DNA of 64,000 nucleotides from CAZRHR01 sp964578885 (GCA_964578885.1 CAZOEO010000001.1:186001-250000), one strand, 5' to 3'. Positions 26,102 through 34,853 are shown, counted from the stretch's first letter. Notes: generated from the letters alone by a model not told the origin. Made by a program: numbers and translations.

Positions 26102-27205
26102 ATGGAATACCCCGACTTCATTGATAATCCATTAATTTCGCATGAAATGGCTGTGGTTCCGCATGTTTTAATCGCCGGAAATGGTTTAGCCGCTCATGTT
26201 TTAGCCCTGTTTTTTAAAAAAGCCGGGATAAAGGTGAAGGTGGCAGGTTCGTTTTTGGCCGGCGCGGCTTCTCCTGTGGCGTATGGCATGATTAATCCAG
26301 TGCATCTTCGTACGGCCGAACTGGCGTGGAAAGCCGCCGATTTGGTTCCCTATGCCCTGGAATTTTATCAAAATTTACAGGCTGAAAATCCTGATAATCC
26401 GTGGTTTTTTCCTGCGGGTGTCACTCATTTTTGTGCGAATGAAGAAGAGGCCAACTTGTTTCGGATGCAGTCTGAGTCAGGATCCTTGTTCGGTTGGATT
26501 GAATGGGCGCAAGATGATCTTTCTTTTCGCATTCCAAGTGCTGCTTATATTGATACGCCAGGCCTTTTATCCGCTTTGCGTCTTTCTATTGGGGCCTCGC
26601 ATTTTCAGGAATTAACATGGTCTTATGAAGATTTTTTACCCGAAACTTCCGGCTGGTCTTTTCACGGGGAAAACTATTCTCACGTGATTTTTGCCGAAGG
26701 ATTCCGGGTATTAGAGAATCCTTATTTTGGTGCCGTACCATTTAAACCCAATAAGGGTCAGGGGATTCATGTCAAAGGGCCGGAGGTAAATTCGCCAGAT
26801 TGTTGGCACAAAACTTATTTTTACATGGGATTACCCGGAAAGCCATGGAAAATCGGGAGCACTTATCAGGCTCGTTTTCAGGATTTAGATGCAGAAGCTA
26901 AGGAGACTGAACTTTTGCTTCATGCGGCCAAAGCGCATGGATTTGATACCGAATCGTATTTTTCCTGGACGGGCATTCGTCCGGCCAGTGGCGACCGGCG
27001 TCCCGTCATTGGCGCCCATCCCTTTATTTCCGGTTTGTACCTTTTTAACGGCTTGGGAAGCCGTGGTTTGAGTACTGTGCCAGCCATGGCCGAACAAATG
27101 ACCCGTCTTATTGCGGGAAATCATGCGGTATGGCCTGAAGTTGATATCATCCGCTTCTCAAAACGTTTAAGTCACCTGCGTCATTTTTTGGCAAAAAATC
27201 CATGA
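26102..27205 (+). CDS. FAD-dependent oxidoreductase (DAO family)
   Basis: 367 residues from MEYPDF; MAVVPHVL, 15 codons later, is an alternative start. The dinucleotide-binding turn VLIAGNGLAAHVLALFFKKA is a Rossmann GxGxxA motif near the N-terminus, and the DAO C-terminal signature appears as WTGIRPASGDRRPVIGAHP and GLYLFNGLGSRGLSTVP. The family oxidises amines or amino acids, or matures RNA bases (MnmC-like); the substrate is not clear. The following SGNH gene overlaps its stop by ATGA. Confidence 0.85.
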   Translation: MEYPDFIDNPLISHEMAVVPHVLIAGNGLAAHVLALFFKKAGIKVKVAGSFLAGAASPVAYGMINPVHLRTAELAWKAADLVPYALEFYQNLQAENPDNPWFFPAGVTHFCANEEEANLFRMQSESGSLFGWIEWAQDDLSFRIPSAAYIDTPGLLSALRLSIGASHFQELTWSYEDFLPETSGWSFHGENYSHVIFAEGFRVLENPYFGAVPFKPNKGQGIHVKGPEVNSPDCWHKTYFYMGLPGKPWKIGSTYQARFQDLDAEAKETELLLHAAKAHGFDTESYFSWTGIRPASGDRRPVIGAHPFISGLYLFNGLGSRGLSTVPAMAEQMTRLIAGNHAVWPEVDIIRFSKRLSHLRHFLAKNP

Positions 27206-27957
27206 AACGGCATCTTCTTTTTTGGTTTCTTTTAGCCTGCATTCATTTTTACATGAATGTGCTTGGTGCTGTAAATACCCGGATTTTGGTATTGGGCGAT
27301 TCACATATCAATGGTTGGTATGGAGGGCATTTGCATCGGTACCTGCATCTTCACCGGAAGGCAGAAATATTTAGCATAGGCATAGGCGGTGCGGGAAGTA
27401 TACATTACACTTTTCCGTTGCGTAATTTTTGTTGCGGTTATACGGTGCGCCATACTTTGCCGGCCGATAGTCTTCCAGTAGGAACGCTTCCTGCCAAGAA
27501 AGAGGGCAAAGCCGTGGCCGATCAGGCGCTTATTCTTCCCAATTATGGCGGCCGGTTAGATAGTCTGGTCGCCGTTTTTCAGCCGCATGTTGTGGTGGTT
27601 TTTTTGGGTAGTAATCAGGCCAACGACCATGAAGGATTTTTGCGTTTGGTGCGAAAACGTCGTCCGCATGTCCCTGTCATTTGGCTTGGGCCGTTTCGCC
27701 GGTTGGGACTGGATACCCGATTACTTGGCATTCAAAAGGCGGTGAAAAAGTTTTCAGAGGTTTATTTTATACCAACGCATGATTTGGCGGGTCATGATAC
27801 CCTGACCATGTTTCATTTGACGGGCCGGCAAGCCGAGAAAGTGGCGAAAAAGGTGCACGACAGGATGTCGCCGATTCTGGATTCGTTGTTGATGAAAAAA
27901 GATGAACCAGCGCGATTGGGCGGTCGCGCGACCACGGTTCAGCCTCATTCACCGTAA
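27202..27957 (+). CDS. Secreted SGNH-hydrolase-like protein
   Basis: 251 residues with a signal peptide (LLFWFLLACIHFYMNVLGA). Block I is LVLGDSHINGWYGG (candidate nucleophile Ser); VVVFLGSNQAND matches block III, and the region DLAGHDTLTMFHLTGRQAEK has the C-terminal H-containing block. The blocks fit SGNH esterases that deacylate glycans or lipids, but the catalytic Asp is uncertain. It overlaps the oxidoreductase stop by ATGA. Confidence 0.7.
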   Translation: MKRHLLFWFLLACIHFYMNVLGAVNTRILVLGDSHINGWYGGHLHRYLHLHRKAEIFSIGIGGAGSIHYTFPLRNFCCGYTVRHTLPADSLPVGTLPAKKEGKAVADQALILPNYGGRLDSLVAVFQPHVVVVFLGSNQANDHEGFLRLVRKRRPHVPVIWLGPFRRLGLDTRLLGIQKAVKKFSEVYFIPTHDLAGHDTLTMFHLTGRQAEKVAKKVHDRMSPILDSLLMKKDEPARLGGRATTVQPHSP

Positions 27958-28009
27958 ATAACCTTACAGCGTCTTCTGTGTCGAAGATGAAGGGAATCGT
28001 TTCCATGAT

Positions 28010-28017
28010 TACCTTTG
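28010..28017 (+). promoter_or_regulatory. Bacteroidota -7 box (TACCTTTG), leaderless type
   Basis: Full consensus match ending only 4 nt before the DUF4271 ATG at 28022. Transcription would start at or next to the start codon. Confidence 0.6.
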
Positions 28018-28021
28018 CGAC

Positions 28022-28870
28022 ATGTCGGCGGATTCTACTTTTTTCCTGTCAGGTCCTATCCCTTACCATTCGTTACCAGCGGTTCCGGAGAAGCCATACA
28101 CCTGTCTGTCGATTCCGGAAAGATGGAATTTGGACACGATATCGACGGGTTCAGATACCTTATGGCATCCTTCCTTTTTAGCGGGAGATGTTCCTGCTCC
28201 GCTACCGGTTTCATTGCCGGTGCCGTACGTATTTCCGATGCAAACCTTAGTCATGAGTTTGGGTTTGCTGTTTTTGGGCACGTTAGTGATGCAAAAGTTT
28301 TATAAGCCGACAGCCATGAGAATGTTTTTCAGCAGCTATTTCAGTCCGTTGGCGTTTCGGCGATTTATGGAAGATGAGGAGCCGGGTTGGCCACCTTCTC
28401 CTTTTTGGGTGTATTTCGGGGCTATTTTCTTTTGGGCTGCTTCTATGCTTTGGGTGTATCATCATCAGCATCCAATGGCACCTGGCAAGGAGTGGTGGTG
28501 GATTAGTGGCGGCGCATTGACCGGTTTACTTTTACCCGTAGCACGCATTTTAGGCATTGGGTTGCTGGGGAAAGTCTATCGGATTGAATCCTGGAGCGTG
28601 GCTCATATGCAGCTTTCCTATCAGTTTCATATTCTTTGGAGTTTATTGCTTTTGGCTGGCTGGGTGACTTTTTCTTTGTTTCCTGATTTTCAGCGCTATG
28701 CAGGCGTTTGGATTGGGCTTTCGGGGGCCATTTCCTTGGTTTGGCATTTGCTTCGCATGTTGAGTTTGGCTTGGTCTGAACGAGGTATTCCATTGTTTTA
28801 TTTCGTTTTGTATCTTTGCACTCTTGAATTACTTCCCCTGGGATGGTGTTATCTCCATTTCGGGAAATAA
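28022..28870 (+). CDS. DUF4271 membrane protein
   Basis: 282 residues; about 75 N-terminal residues are soluble and Pro-rich, followed by seven or so membrane helices. The region LAFRRFMEDEEPGWPPSPFW and the closing LYLCTLELLPLGWCY fit DUF4271, a Bacteroidota family of unknown function that commonly sits beside hemD, as here. A TACCTTTG box lies 4 nt before the ATG. Confidence 0.78.
   Translation: MSADSTFFLSGPIPYHSLPAVPEKPYTCLSIPERWNLDTISTGSDTLWHPSFLAGDVPAPLPVSLPVPYVFPMQTLVMSLGLLFLGTLVMQKFYKPTAMRMFFSSYFSPLAFRRFMEDEEPGWPPSPFWVYFGAIFFWAASMLWVYHHQHPMAPGKEWWWISGGALTGLLLPVARILGIGLLGKVYRIESWSVAHMQLSYQFHILWSLLLLAGWVTFSLFPDFQRYAGVWIGLSGAISLVWHLLRMLSLAWSERGIPLFYFVLYLCTLELLPLGWCYLHFGK
28811..28818 (+). 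promoter_or_regulatory. Possible -7 box (TATCTTTG) for hemD-rnpA-S41
   Basis: Full TAnnTTTG match, but inside the end of the DUF4271 gene and 82 nt before the hemD start, so it may be chance. Confidence 0.35.
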
Positions 28871-28900
28871 ACAGGACAGAACCGGGAAACCCTTCATCGC

Positions 28901-29662
28901 ATGAAGATTAAGAATATTCTTATCAGCCAGCCAAAGCCCGAGTCGGATCGTTCGCCTTACTTTGACATTGCTAAAAATCACAAGGTTACCCTGTCCTTCC
29001 GCCCTTTTATTCACGTTGAAGGCTCTTCAGCGGCTGAGTTAAGGAAACAGCGAATCGATTTGGCAGAGTATGGTTGCGTGATTCTCACCTCCAAAAACGC
29101 GGTGGATCATTATTTTCGATTAGCGGGCGAAATGCGTTTTAACGTTCCGGAATCCACCAAGTATTTTTGCACCACAGAGGCCATCGCCCTGTATCTTCAG
29201 AAATATATTGTGTACCGGAAACGTAAAATTTTTCACGGAAAAGCCGGTTTAGAGGAGCTCATTGATCCGATGCGGAAAAACAAAGAAGAAAAATTTATTT
29301 TTCCCTGCTCAGACAAGCATCGAGATTCCGTCACTATTTTTCTTGAAAACTCCAAAATCAACTTCACCAAAGCCATATTTTATAAGACGGTGTATTCAGA
29401 CATGAAAGACCTCGATTTATATGGCTTCGACATGTTGGTGTTTTTTAGTTCGAATGGGATAGAATCCTTATTTGCCAACTTTCCGGATTTCGACCAAAAG
29501 CATTTGCATATTGCCACCTTTGGGGCGGAGACGGCAGAAATGGCAAAAAGCAAAGGGCTTAAAGTTCAACTCACTGCGCCCATGCCTCAGGCGCCTTCCA
29601 TGGCCATGGCTATCGATTTGTATTTGAAAGACCAACATGCCAAATCCGGCGCCAAGAAATAA
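28901..29662 (+). CDS. hemD: Uroporphyrinogen-III synthase-like protein
   Basis: 253 residues. HemD closes and inverts hydroxymethylbilane to uroporphyrinogen III in heme synthesis. The family is divergent; the two-domain pattern is seen in CVILTSKNAVDHYF in domain 1, ATFGAETAEMAKSKGLKVQL in domain 2, and MLVFFSSNGIESLF between them. The neighbours (DUF4271 before, rnpA overlapping after) match the usual Bacteroidota hemD context. The 3' end overlaps rnpA by 26 bp. Confidence 0.85.
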   Translation: MKIKNILISQPKPESDRSPYFDIAKNHKVTLSFRPFIHVEGSSAAELRKQRIDLAEYGCVILTSKNAVDHYFRLAGEMRFNVPESTKYFCTTEAIALYLQKYIVYRKRKIFHGKAGLEELIDPMRKNKEEKFIFPCSDKHRDSVTIFLENSKINFTKAIFYKTVYSDMKDLDLYGFDMLVFFSSNGIESLFANFPDFDQKHLHIATFGAETAEMAKSKGLKVQLTAPMPQAPSMAMAIDLYLKDQHAKSGAKK

Positions 29663-30086
29663 TTCTCCGTATTCGTTTCCCAAAGCTGAACGCATTTGTA
29701 GAAAAGCTGATCTTCAGTTGCTTTTTTCCCAATCGCGGAAACATTTCTCCCATCCATTGGTGGTGCTAACGTGTTTGCGCCCCGCCCTGCCCGGAGAATC
29801 GCAAGTACAAATGGTAGCGGTGGCACCCAAGAAAAAATTTCGGCGCGCCGTTGTCCGAAACCAAATCAAAAGAAGATTAAAAGAAGTGTTTCGGCTTCAG
29901 AAAGGGGAGATTTTCCCCTGTGTCCCGGAAAATACAACCCTTTTGATTTCTTTGAGCATAGTGACCAGCCAAATTCCACTTCACCTTGAAACAATGCAAG
30001 GTTTTCGCCGTTTGCTTAACAAATCTGTTTTGCCGTATTTAGCAGAACAATCATCTATTGCACCCCATGATGCGCATTCTTCTTGA
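29637..30086 (+). CDS. rnpA: Ribonuclease P protein component
   Basis: 149 residues. The RNR motif is seen in KKKFRRAVVRNQIKRRLKEV. The N-terminal FPKAERICRKADLQLLFSQ is the typical opening (substrate 5'-leader binding). RnpA helps the catalytic RNA mature tRNA 5' ends. Unlike the classic arrangement it is not next to rpmH; it overlaps hemD at its start and the S41 protease gene at its end. Confidence 0.93.
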   Translation: MPNPAPRNNSPYSFPKAERICRKADLQLLFSQSRKHFSHPLVVLTCLRPALPGESQVQMVAVAPKKKFRRAVVRNQIKRRLKEVFRLQKGEIFPCVPENTTLLISLSIVTSQIPLHLETMQGFRRLLNKSVLPYLAEQSSIAPHDAHSS

Positions 30087-31818
30087 CTTTTTTCGCCGAA
30101 GCTGGACCCGTGGGAAAGGCTATGTCGCTGGTCTGGCGACTGGATTGGCCATTACTTTTCTCTTCAGCTTTGGAAATTCCTGGGAAATTTCTAAAAATCT
30201 GGAGATTTTTTCCGTACTCATGCGGGAGTTGGATGTGTATTACGTCGATGAGGTAAATCCGGGAGATTTAACCCGGACGGCCATGGAATCGATGCTCGAA
30301 ACCCTGGATCCATACACGGTTTTTATTCCTGAATCGGAAGTGGAAAATCATCGGATGTCCATGACCGGACGCTATGGTGGCGTTGGCGCCGTGGTTCGGA
30401 AATTCGGAAATTATGTCACCATTGTAGAGCCGTATGAAGATTCTCCTGCGGCCAAAGCCGGCTTGATGCCCGGCGACCGGGTCATAGAAGTGGCTGGTCA
30501 ATCGGTCGTGGGAAAAGAAACTGATGAAGTGGTTCGCCTGATGAAAGGACAACCACAAACCCAGGTGTCCATTAAAATTTTGCGCGGTGGCGAACAGGGA
30601 ACCGTATTGGATATTCAAATAATGCGGGAAGAAATTAAATCTAAAAACGTGCCTTATTTCGGTATACTTCCCGACCAGATTGGATATATCAAATTGGCTG
30701 GATTTACTGAAAATGCAGGTGGAGAGGTCCGCGCTGCCCTGGAAAAACTTAAAGCCCAGTCTACGCTAAAAGGGGTGATTTTAGATTTACGGGGAAATCC
30801 GGGCGGATTACTTCGCGAAGCCATTCATGTGGTGAATGTGTTTGTAGACCGCGGCCAGCCGGTGGTGACCACCCGGGGAAAGGTGCAAGATTTCAACCGA
30901 ACCTACCGAACTACTTTACCTGCTTTAGATACGGCCATTTCACTGGTGGTGCTGGTGAATCGCGGTTCGGCTTCGGCGTCGGAAATTGTCTCCGGAACCA
31001 TTCAGGATTTAGACCGGGGTGTGGTGCTGGGACAAAAAACCTTTGGCAAGGGATTGGTGCAAACCACACGGCCTTTGGTGTACAATGCACAACTTAAAAT
31101 TACTACCTCCAAATATTATATTCCTTCCGGCCGCTGCATTCAAGCCCTTGATTACAAGCACCGCAGACCCGATGGAACCGTCGCTCCGGTGCCGGATAGT
31201 CTGAGGAAAGAATTTAAAACGAGAATTGGACGAAAAGTATACGACGGCATTGGTGTTTACCCGGATGTAACGGTAAAACCCCAGCGTATGGCCAATGTGG
31301 TGCGTGCGTTAATGAACAACGACCTTATTTTCGATTTTGCCAACCGCTACCGCCTGGCCCATGCTTCCATCACAGAACCTGAACTTTTCCGCCTAACTGA
31401 AAAGGATTATCAAGACTTTTTGGCCTTTATTTCGGATAAAAAGTATGATTACACCACCGAGAGCGAAAAAATGCTGGAGCGTTTTAAAGAAACCGCCACC
31501 AGGGAGCAATATTTTAGTCAAATCGAAGATGAATTTTCAGCCTTAATTTCTAAAAAGCGCACCATCAAAAAAGAGGATGTGCTCACTTTCCGGACAGAAA
31601 TCGAGCGTTTACTGCGTCTGGAAATTGTGGCGAGATATTATTTTAGAAAGGGGCGGATTGCCTCAGAAATTACGGATGATCCGGAAGTCCGGGAGGCCTC
31701 CAGAATTCTGTTGGATGCAAAACGCTACCAGCAGATTTTATCTCCTGATTTTACCATTCGCATGGATGAGGTAGATAGCATCGATCCGTCTATGGAAACA
31801 GAACCTGGCGATGAGTAA
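30067..31818 (+). CDS. C-terminal processing peptidase (S41 family)
   Basis: 583 residues from MMRILLDFF (an upstream TTG is possible). An N-terminal membrane segment (VAGLATGLAITFLFSFG) places the protease in the periplasm. A PDZ domain at about 80-165 shows VGAVVRKFGNYVTIVEPYED and GLMPGDRVIEVAGQ. The catalytic Ser is in NRGSASASEIVSG and the Lys in FGKGLVQT. These proteases trim or degrade envelope proteins from their C-termini. It overlaps rnpA by 20 bp and the GT2 gene by 8 bp. Confidence 0.94.
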   Translation: MMRILLDFFRRSWTRGKGYVAGLATGLAITFLFSFGNSWEISKNLEIFSVLMRELDVYYVDEVNPGDLTRTAMESMLETLDPYTVFIPESEVENHRMSMTGRYGGVGAVVRKFGNYVTIVEPYEDSPAAKAGLMPGDRVIEVAGQSVVGKETDEVVRLMKGQPQTQVSIKILRGGEQGTVLDIQIMREEIKSKNVPYFGILPDQIGYIKLAGFTENAGGEVRAALEKLKAQSTLKGVILDLRGNPGGLLREAIHVVNVFVDRGQPVVTTRGKVQDFNRTYRTTLPALDTAISLVVLVNRGSASASEIVSGTIQDLDRGVVLGQKTFGKGLVQTTRPLVYNAQLKITTSKYYIPSGRCIQALDYKHRRPDGTVAPVPDSLRKEFKTRIGRKVYDGIGVYPDVTVKPQRMANVVRALMNNDLIFDFANRYRLAHASITEPELFRLTEKDYQDFLAFISDKKYDYTTESEKMLERFKETATREQYFSQIEDEFSALISKKRTIKKEDVLTFRTEIERLLRLEIVARYYFRKGRIASEITDDPEVREASRILLDAKRYQQILSPDFTIRMDEVDSIDPSMETEPGDE

Positions 31819-32671
31819 ATGGCCCCGTTGTTCCATTTTAATCCCAACCTGGAATAACCTTGCCTACCTTCAACTTTGCATACGAAGCATTCAGCAGCAT
31901 TCAGCGGTAGCGCATGAAGTGCTGGTCTTTGTGAATGAGGGAACAGACGGCACCATCGACTGGTTGCGGGATGAAGGAATTACTTATCTGTTATCGCCTA
32001 CTAATCAGGGCGTTTGTGCCGCTTTGAACCGTTTGGCGACCGAGGCTTCTACGGATTATTTGTTGTATCTGAACGATGATATGTATGTGTTGCCCGGTTG
32101 GGACATCCATCTTTTATCTGCCGCCCTGCAACGGCCGGACCATCGCTGGTATTTGTCGGCCACTTTGCTGGAGCCCAAACGGACAGGCAATCCATGTGTG
32201 ATTGCCCCGGCTGATTTCGGCAGCGACCCTTCTCAGTTTCGGGAAAAAGCCTTGCTGGCGGAGTTTGCACAATTTTCTTTTGCCGACTGGAGTGGCGCCA
32301 GTTGGCCTCCAAGTCTGATGCATCGCCAGTTATGGGATGAAGTGGGCGGATATACCGAAGCATATTTTCCCGGCAATTATTCAGATCCGGATTTGTCGAT
32401 GAAAATCTGGAAAACGGGGGTTCGATGGTTTCAGGGCATTGGCTCAGCCAGGGTCTATCATTTTGGTTCAAAAACCACCGGACGAAGTCCGATGAACGAT
32501 GGTCGCACCACCTTTGCCCGAACATGGGGCATGATGCCTTCGTATTTTAAAAAGCATTATTTACGATTGGGTCAGCCATTTACCGGCGCATTGCGGGAGC
32601 CACGACATGGTTTGGGTTATTGGATGAGCCGTTGGAGGGCGCAGCGTTTGGCGGCAAAAGGAGGGGAATAG
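31811..32671 (+). CDS. Family-2 glycosyltransferase
   Basis: 286 residues. The GT-A opening CSILIPTWNNLAYLQLCIRS is followed by the VFVNEGTDGTIDWL strand and a DxD-type metal site (LLYLNDDMYVLPGW). The region SLMHRQLWDEVGGYTEAYFP is the conserved acceptor-side WDEVGGF motif. It moves a sugar from a nucleotide donor to a surface polysaccharide or lipid; donor and acceptor are not predictable. Its last codons lie within a 35-bp direct repeat found again beyond tadA. Confidence 0.9.
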   Translation: MSKWPRCSILIPTWNNLAYLQLCIRSIQQHSAVAHEVLVFVNEGTDGTIDWLRDEGITYLLSPTNQGVCAALNRLATEASTDYLLYLNDDMYVLPGWDIHLLSAALQRPDHRWYLSATLLEPKRTGNPCVIAPADFGSDPSQFREKALLAEFAQFSFADWSGASWPPSLMHRQLWDEVGGYTEAYFPGNYSDPDLSMKIWKTGVRWFQGIGSARVYHFGSKTTGRSPMNDGRTTFARTWGMMPSYFKKHYLRLGQPFTGALREPRHGLGYWMSRWRAQRLAAKGGE

Positions 32672-32683
32672 TGGATGAATTTT
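32649..32683 (+). repeat. 35-bp direct repeat, copy 1
   Basis: Covers the last seven codons of the glycosyltransferase, its TAG stop and 12 bp beyond. Key piece GGGGAATAGTGGATGAATTT. It matches 33246-33280 at 34 of 35 positions, so tadA lies between two direct copies. Confidence 0.85.
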
Positions 32684-32754
32684 TTTGAAAAAATGTTTCG
32701 GTAAGCGATTCGAAGGGACGAGTTGGATGCGTTCGTTCGAGGATGCGATTGGCA

Positions 32755-33195
32755 TTAAAGGCCTCTTTTTGCCCGGAAAAAATCGGTAAGCAACCGGCTG
32801 CAATCGGCTTCCAACACGCCTCCTACCACTTCTGTTTTCCCTAAAATGCCTGTGGCCGACGTGAATCCATATTTTTGATCATAGGCACCAAAAACTACTT
32901 TTTTGCATCTGGCCCATCTCAGCGCGCCGGCACACATAAGGCAGGGTTCCAGGGTTACGTAAATGGTGGTGTCTTGTAGAAATTTGGATCCGATGGCATG
33001 ACTTGCGGCAGTAATAACTTGCATTTCCGCATGTGCCGTTACATCATTGAGGGTTTCGGTCAGGTTGAATCCGCGTGCCAGAATGGTATGCCCGGCAGCC
33101 ACTATGGCTCCTACAGGTACTTCCCCTTTTTCCGCTGCTTTTACAGCTTCTCTCAGCGCTTCGCGCATAAACCATTCATCTGAAAACATGTCCAT
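32755..33195 (-). CDS. tadA: tRNA-specific adenosine deaminase
   Basis: 146 residues, normal length. Zinc-site motifs are HAEM (VTAHAEMQVITAASHAIGS; Glu is the proton shuttle) and PCLMC (TLEPCLMCAGALRWAR). TadA deaminates the wobble adenosine of tRNA-Arg(ACG) to inosine. The ATG at 33195 follows a TATCTTTG box by only 4 nt, suggesting a leaderless mRNA. It is flanked on both sides by a 35-bp direct repeat. Confidence 0.93.
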   Translation of the reverse strand: MDMFSDEWFMREALREAVKAAEKGEVPVGAIVAAGHTILARGFNLTETLNDVTAHAEMQVITAASHAIGSKFLQDTTIYVTLEPCLMCAGALRWARCKKVVFGAYDQKYGFTSATGILGKTEVVGGVLEADCSRLLTDFFRAKRGL

Positions 33196-33199
33196 GAGT

Positions 33200-33207
33200 C
33201 AAAGATA
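33200..33207 (-). promoter_or_regulatory. Bacteroidota -7 box (TATCTTTG), leaderless type, for tadA
   Basis: Full consensus match on the minus strand ending 4 nt before the tadA ATG. Confidence 0.6.
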
Positions 33208-33245
33208 TGGTTGATGGATGGAATTTGTCCGGAATGGAATAAAAA

Positions 33246-33280
33246 TGGCGGCAAAAGGATGGGAATAGTGGATGAATTTT
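33246..33280 (+). repeat. 35-bp direct repeat, copy 2
   Basis: Non-coding copy of the glycosyltransferase 3' end (GGGAATAGTGGATGAATTTT), one mismatch to 32649-32683. It lies between tadA and the tRNA gene. Confidence 0.85.
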
Positions 33281-33322
33281 AAAAAAAGACCTTCATAGAT
33301 TTCATAATGCCGAAAGAACGCT

Positions 33323-33330
33323 TAATTTTG
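33323..33330 (+). promoter_or_regulatory. Bacteroidota -7 box (TAATTTTG) for tRNA-Leu
   Basis: Full TAnnTTTG match 7 nt before the first base of the tRNA. Confidence 0.55.
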
Positions 33331-33337
33331 TCGCGCT

Positions 33338-33423
33338 GCCCGGGTGGTGGAATCGGTAGACACGCAGGACTTAAAATCCTGTGCGCAGGAATGTGCGTAA
33401 GGGTTCAAGTCCCTTCCCGGGTA
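33338..33423 (+). tRNA. tRNA-Leu (anticodon UAA)
   Basis: An 86-nt class II tRNA. The acceptor stem is GCCCGGG / CCCGGGT, the D-arm includes GGTGGAATCGGTAGACAC, and the anticodon stem CAGGA / TCCTG encloses loop CTTAAAA with anticodon TAA. A long variable arm (GTGCGCAGGAATGTGCGT) and T-arm GGGTTCAAGTCCC follow. The discriminator is A73, as expected for leucine; CCA is not encoded. An accessory block of unknown genes begins directly downstream. Confidence 0.97.
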
Positions 33424-33428
33424 CTTTA

Positions 33429-33481
33429 AACCAGAACAAGGAATGATGCGAAAGCGGAGTTTCGGGTTTTGGTTCTTTTTT
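33429..33481 (+). terminator. Terminator after tRNA-Leu
   Basis: AACCAGAAC pairs with GTTTTGGTT (one G-U pair) around an inner CGAAA/TTTCG hairpin, followed by C and six T. Confidence 0.7.
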
Positions 33482-33488
33482 GCCCCTG

Positions 33489-33508
33489 CCCCGGGATTAA
33501 TCCCGGGG
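33489..33508. repeat. 20-bp perfect palindrome, left edge of accessory block
   Basis: CCCCGGGATTAATCCCGGGG, ending 2 bp before the stop codon of the minus-strand gene at 33511. A nearly identical palindrome lies at 38622-38641, just after the last gene of the block. It could act as a terminator hairpin, or belong to a dispersed palindromic repeat family. Confidence 0.8.
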
Positions 33509-33510
33509 GG

Positions 33511-34734
33511 CTAGGATTTTGGGTCCATCAGGAGAAAGCCTTGCATCCAATTTTTATTGAACATTTGGCCAGACTGGAGGATGTATTGGTTCATCCAGGA
33601 CTTTTTCGAGGTATCATTTTCTAAGTATCCATACACCAGCGCATCTAACAACATTTTATGGTGCGTTTCATTGAAAAAGTCCCAATCCGGGGTGAGCCGT
33701 ATCTCATGGGGCGTTGGCGCATATGATTTGCTGTATAACAGAAAAGTCTGAATCAAATAATTGGCCATTGTATAATGGCTGGGTTCTATGTCTTGGTTTA
33801 TCTGGGCAAGTTGGTGCATGTAAGGCTTGTGCGAAAGCAAGACATGAGCTTTTTGATGGTATAAAAAGGCCCGAATAAATCGACCTAACAAATAGGATTT
33901 GTCATGCAACGAAAATGGGGTGGCGTAGGAAAGCATCTCATCAATGACTCGATGCAATGTTGCGTTTGTTTGTTTGGGTATGTAGTGTAAAAAGTAACAT
34001 TCCCACAACCTGGAAGTTTGATGAAAGGAATAAGCGAGATGATAAAGGTTCTCAAAGTGTTTTTTAGGGAATTCTATTCCTTTATTTTTTCCGCTGTACA
34101 ATTGATTTGTAAACAAGTAACAATCAACGAAAATCTTACCATTTTCATAGGGCACATGAGGCAAATAGAATTTTTCTAATGCATGAGAATAATAGTCAGA
34201 GGTATTGTCCTCATCTACAAAGGTTTCAAAAAACAAGTATCGCCCATGGGGATGTTGTGCTAAAACAGAAAGCAGTGGTTGGGCAGAAGAAATTGCCTTT
34301 ATATGTTGACCAATGATGTTGGCCAGTTGAAAGCGAATGGTGGCATGTTTTTCCGGTTCAAATGCATCCAGGAGTTGAAAGAGTAAAAAGTGATCATCCG
34401 TGGAAAGGGCGATTTTGAAAAATGGAATGGGGAACTGGTCATTATAGGTTTGCAAGGAAAGGGAAGCAGGTGCATCCTGTAAAAAGGAATGTAAATGATA
34501 CCAATCTTTAAAATTCAAAAAATGTGCAATATGGTCATAGGTGTGTCGGTAATGCTTTCGGTCTTGCGCAAGAATGCCGAAAAGGCGCGCAATGGTGTGT
34601 GCTGAGAGCAATAACTTTTTTTGGGCCATGCTTGCCGATAATAGTTCAGCATCATGCATATTGGTAAGCGGATTTCCGGTTCGCTCCAGAATGAGCTGCT
34701 TCAATTTTTGTTTTAAAGAAAAGGAGACCTGCAT
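33511..34734 (-). CDS. Unknown protein with possible N-terminal helix-turn-helix
   Basis: 407 residues from MQVSFSLKQKLKQLILERTG; an in-frame start 66 bp upstream is less likely. The first 90 residues (MAQKKLLLSAHTIARLFGIL, then KHYRHTYDHIAHFLNFKDWY) resemble a module I know from Bacteroidota regulator-like proteins: a helical segment with S..T..R.FG.L and an [IL]A..L.[YF].[DS]W ending. The rest is helical, rich in His, Tyr and Phe, and unrecognised. It is transcribed divergently from the seven-gene row of the accessory block, so a regulatory role is plausible but unproven. Confidence 0.6.
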   Translation of the reverse strand: MQVSFSLKQKLKQLILERTGNPLTNMHDAELLSASMAQKKLLLSAHTIARLFGILAQDRKHYRHTYDHIAHFLNFKDWYHLHSFLQDAPASLSLQTYNDQFPIPFFKIALSTDDHFLLFQLLDAFEPEKHATIRFQLANIIGQHIKAISSAQPLLSVLAQHPHGRYLFFETFVDEDNTSDYYSHALEKFYLPHVPYENGKIFVDCYLFTNQLYSGKNKGIEFPKKHFENLYHLAYSFHQTSRLWECYFLHYIPKQTNATLHRVIDEMLSYATPFSLHDKSYLLGRFIRAFLYHQKAHVLLSHKPYMHQLAQINQDIEPSHYTMANYLIQTFLLYSKSYAPTPHEIRLTPDWDFFNETHHKMLLDALVYGYLENDTSKKSWMNQYILQSGQMFNKNWMQGFLLMDPKS

Positions 34735-34782
34735 AACGTCCACAAAAATAGAAATAATGGCACTTGTCGCTTTCCTCGTGCT

Positions 34783-34801
34783 ACTTGCAATAACTTGCAA
34801 T
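34783..34801 (+). promoter_or_regulatory. Tandem 9-bp direct repeat in divergent gap (possible operator)
   Basis: ACTTGCAAT occurs twice, one base apart, giving a 10-bp period (one helical turn). It lies between the regulator-like gene at 34734 and the plus-strand row starting at 34854, where a repressor site would be expected. Confidence 0.4.
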
Positions 34802-34853
34802 TGTCGGTTGGGTAGTCAATATGGATATTTGTTAAACTATCATTTTATCTATA

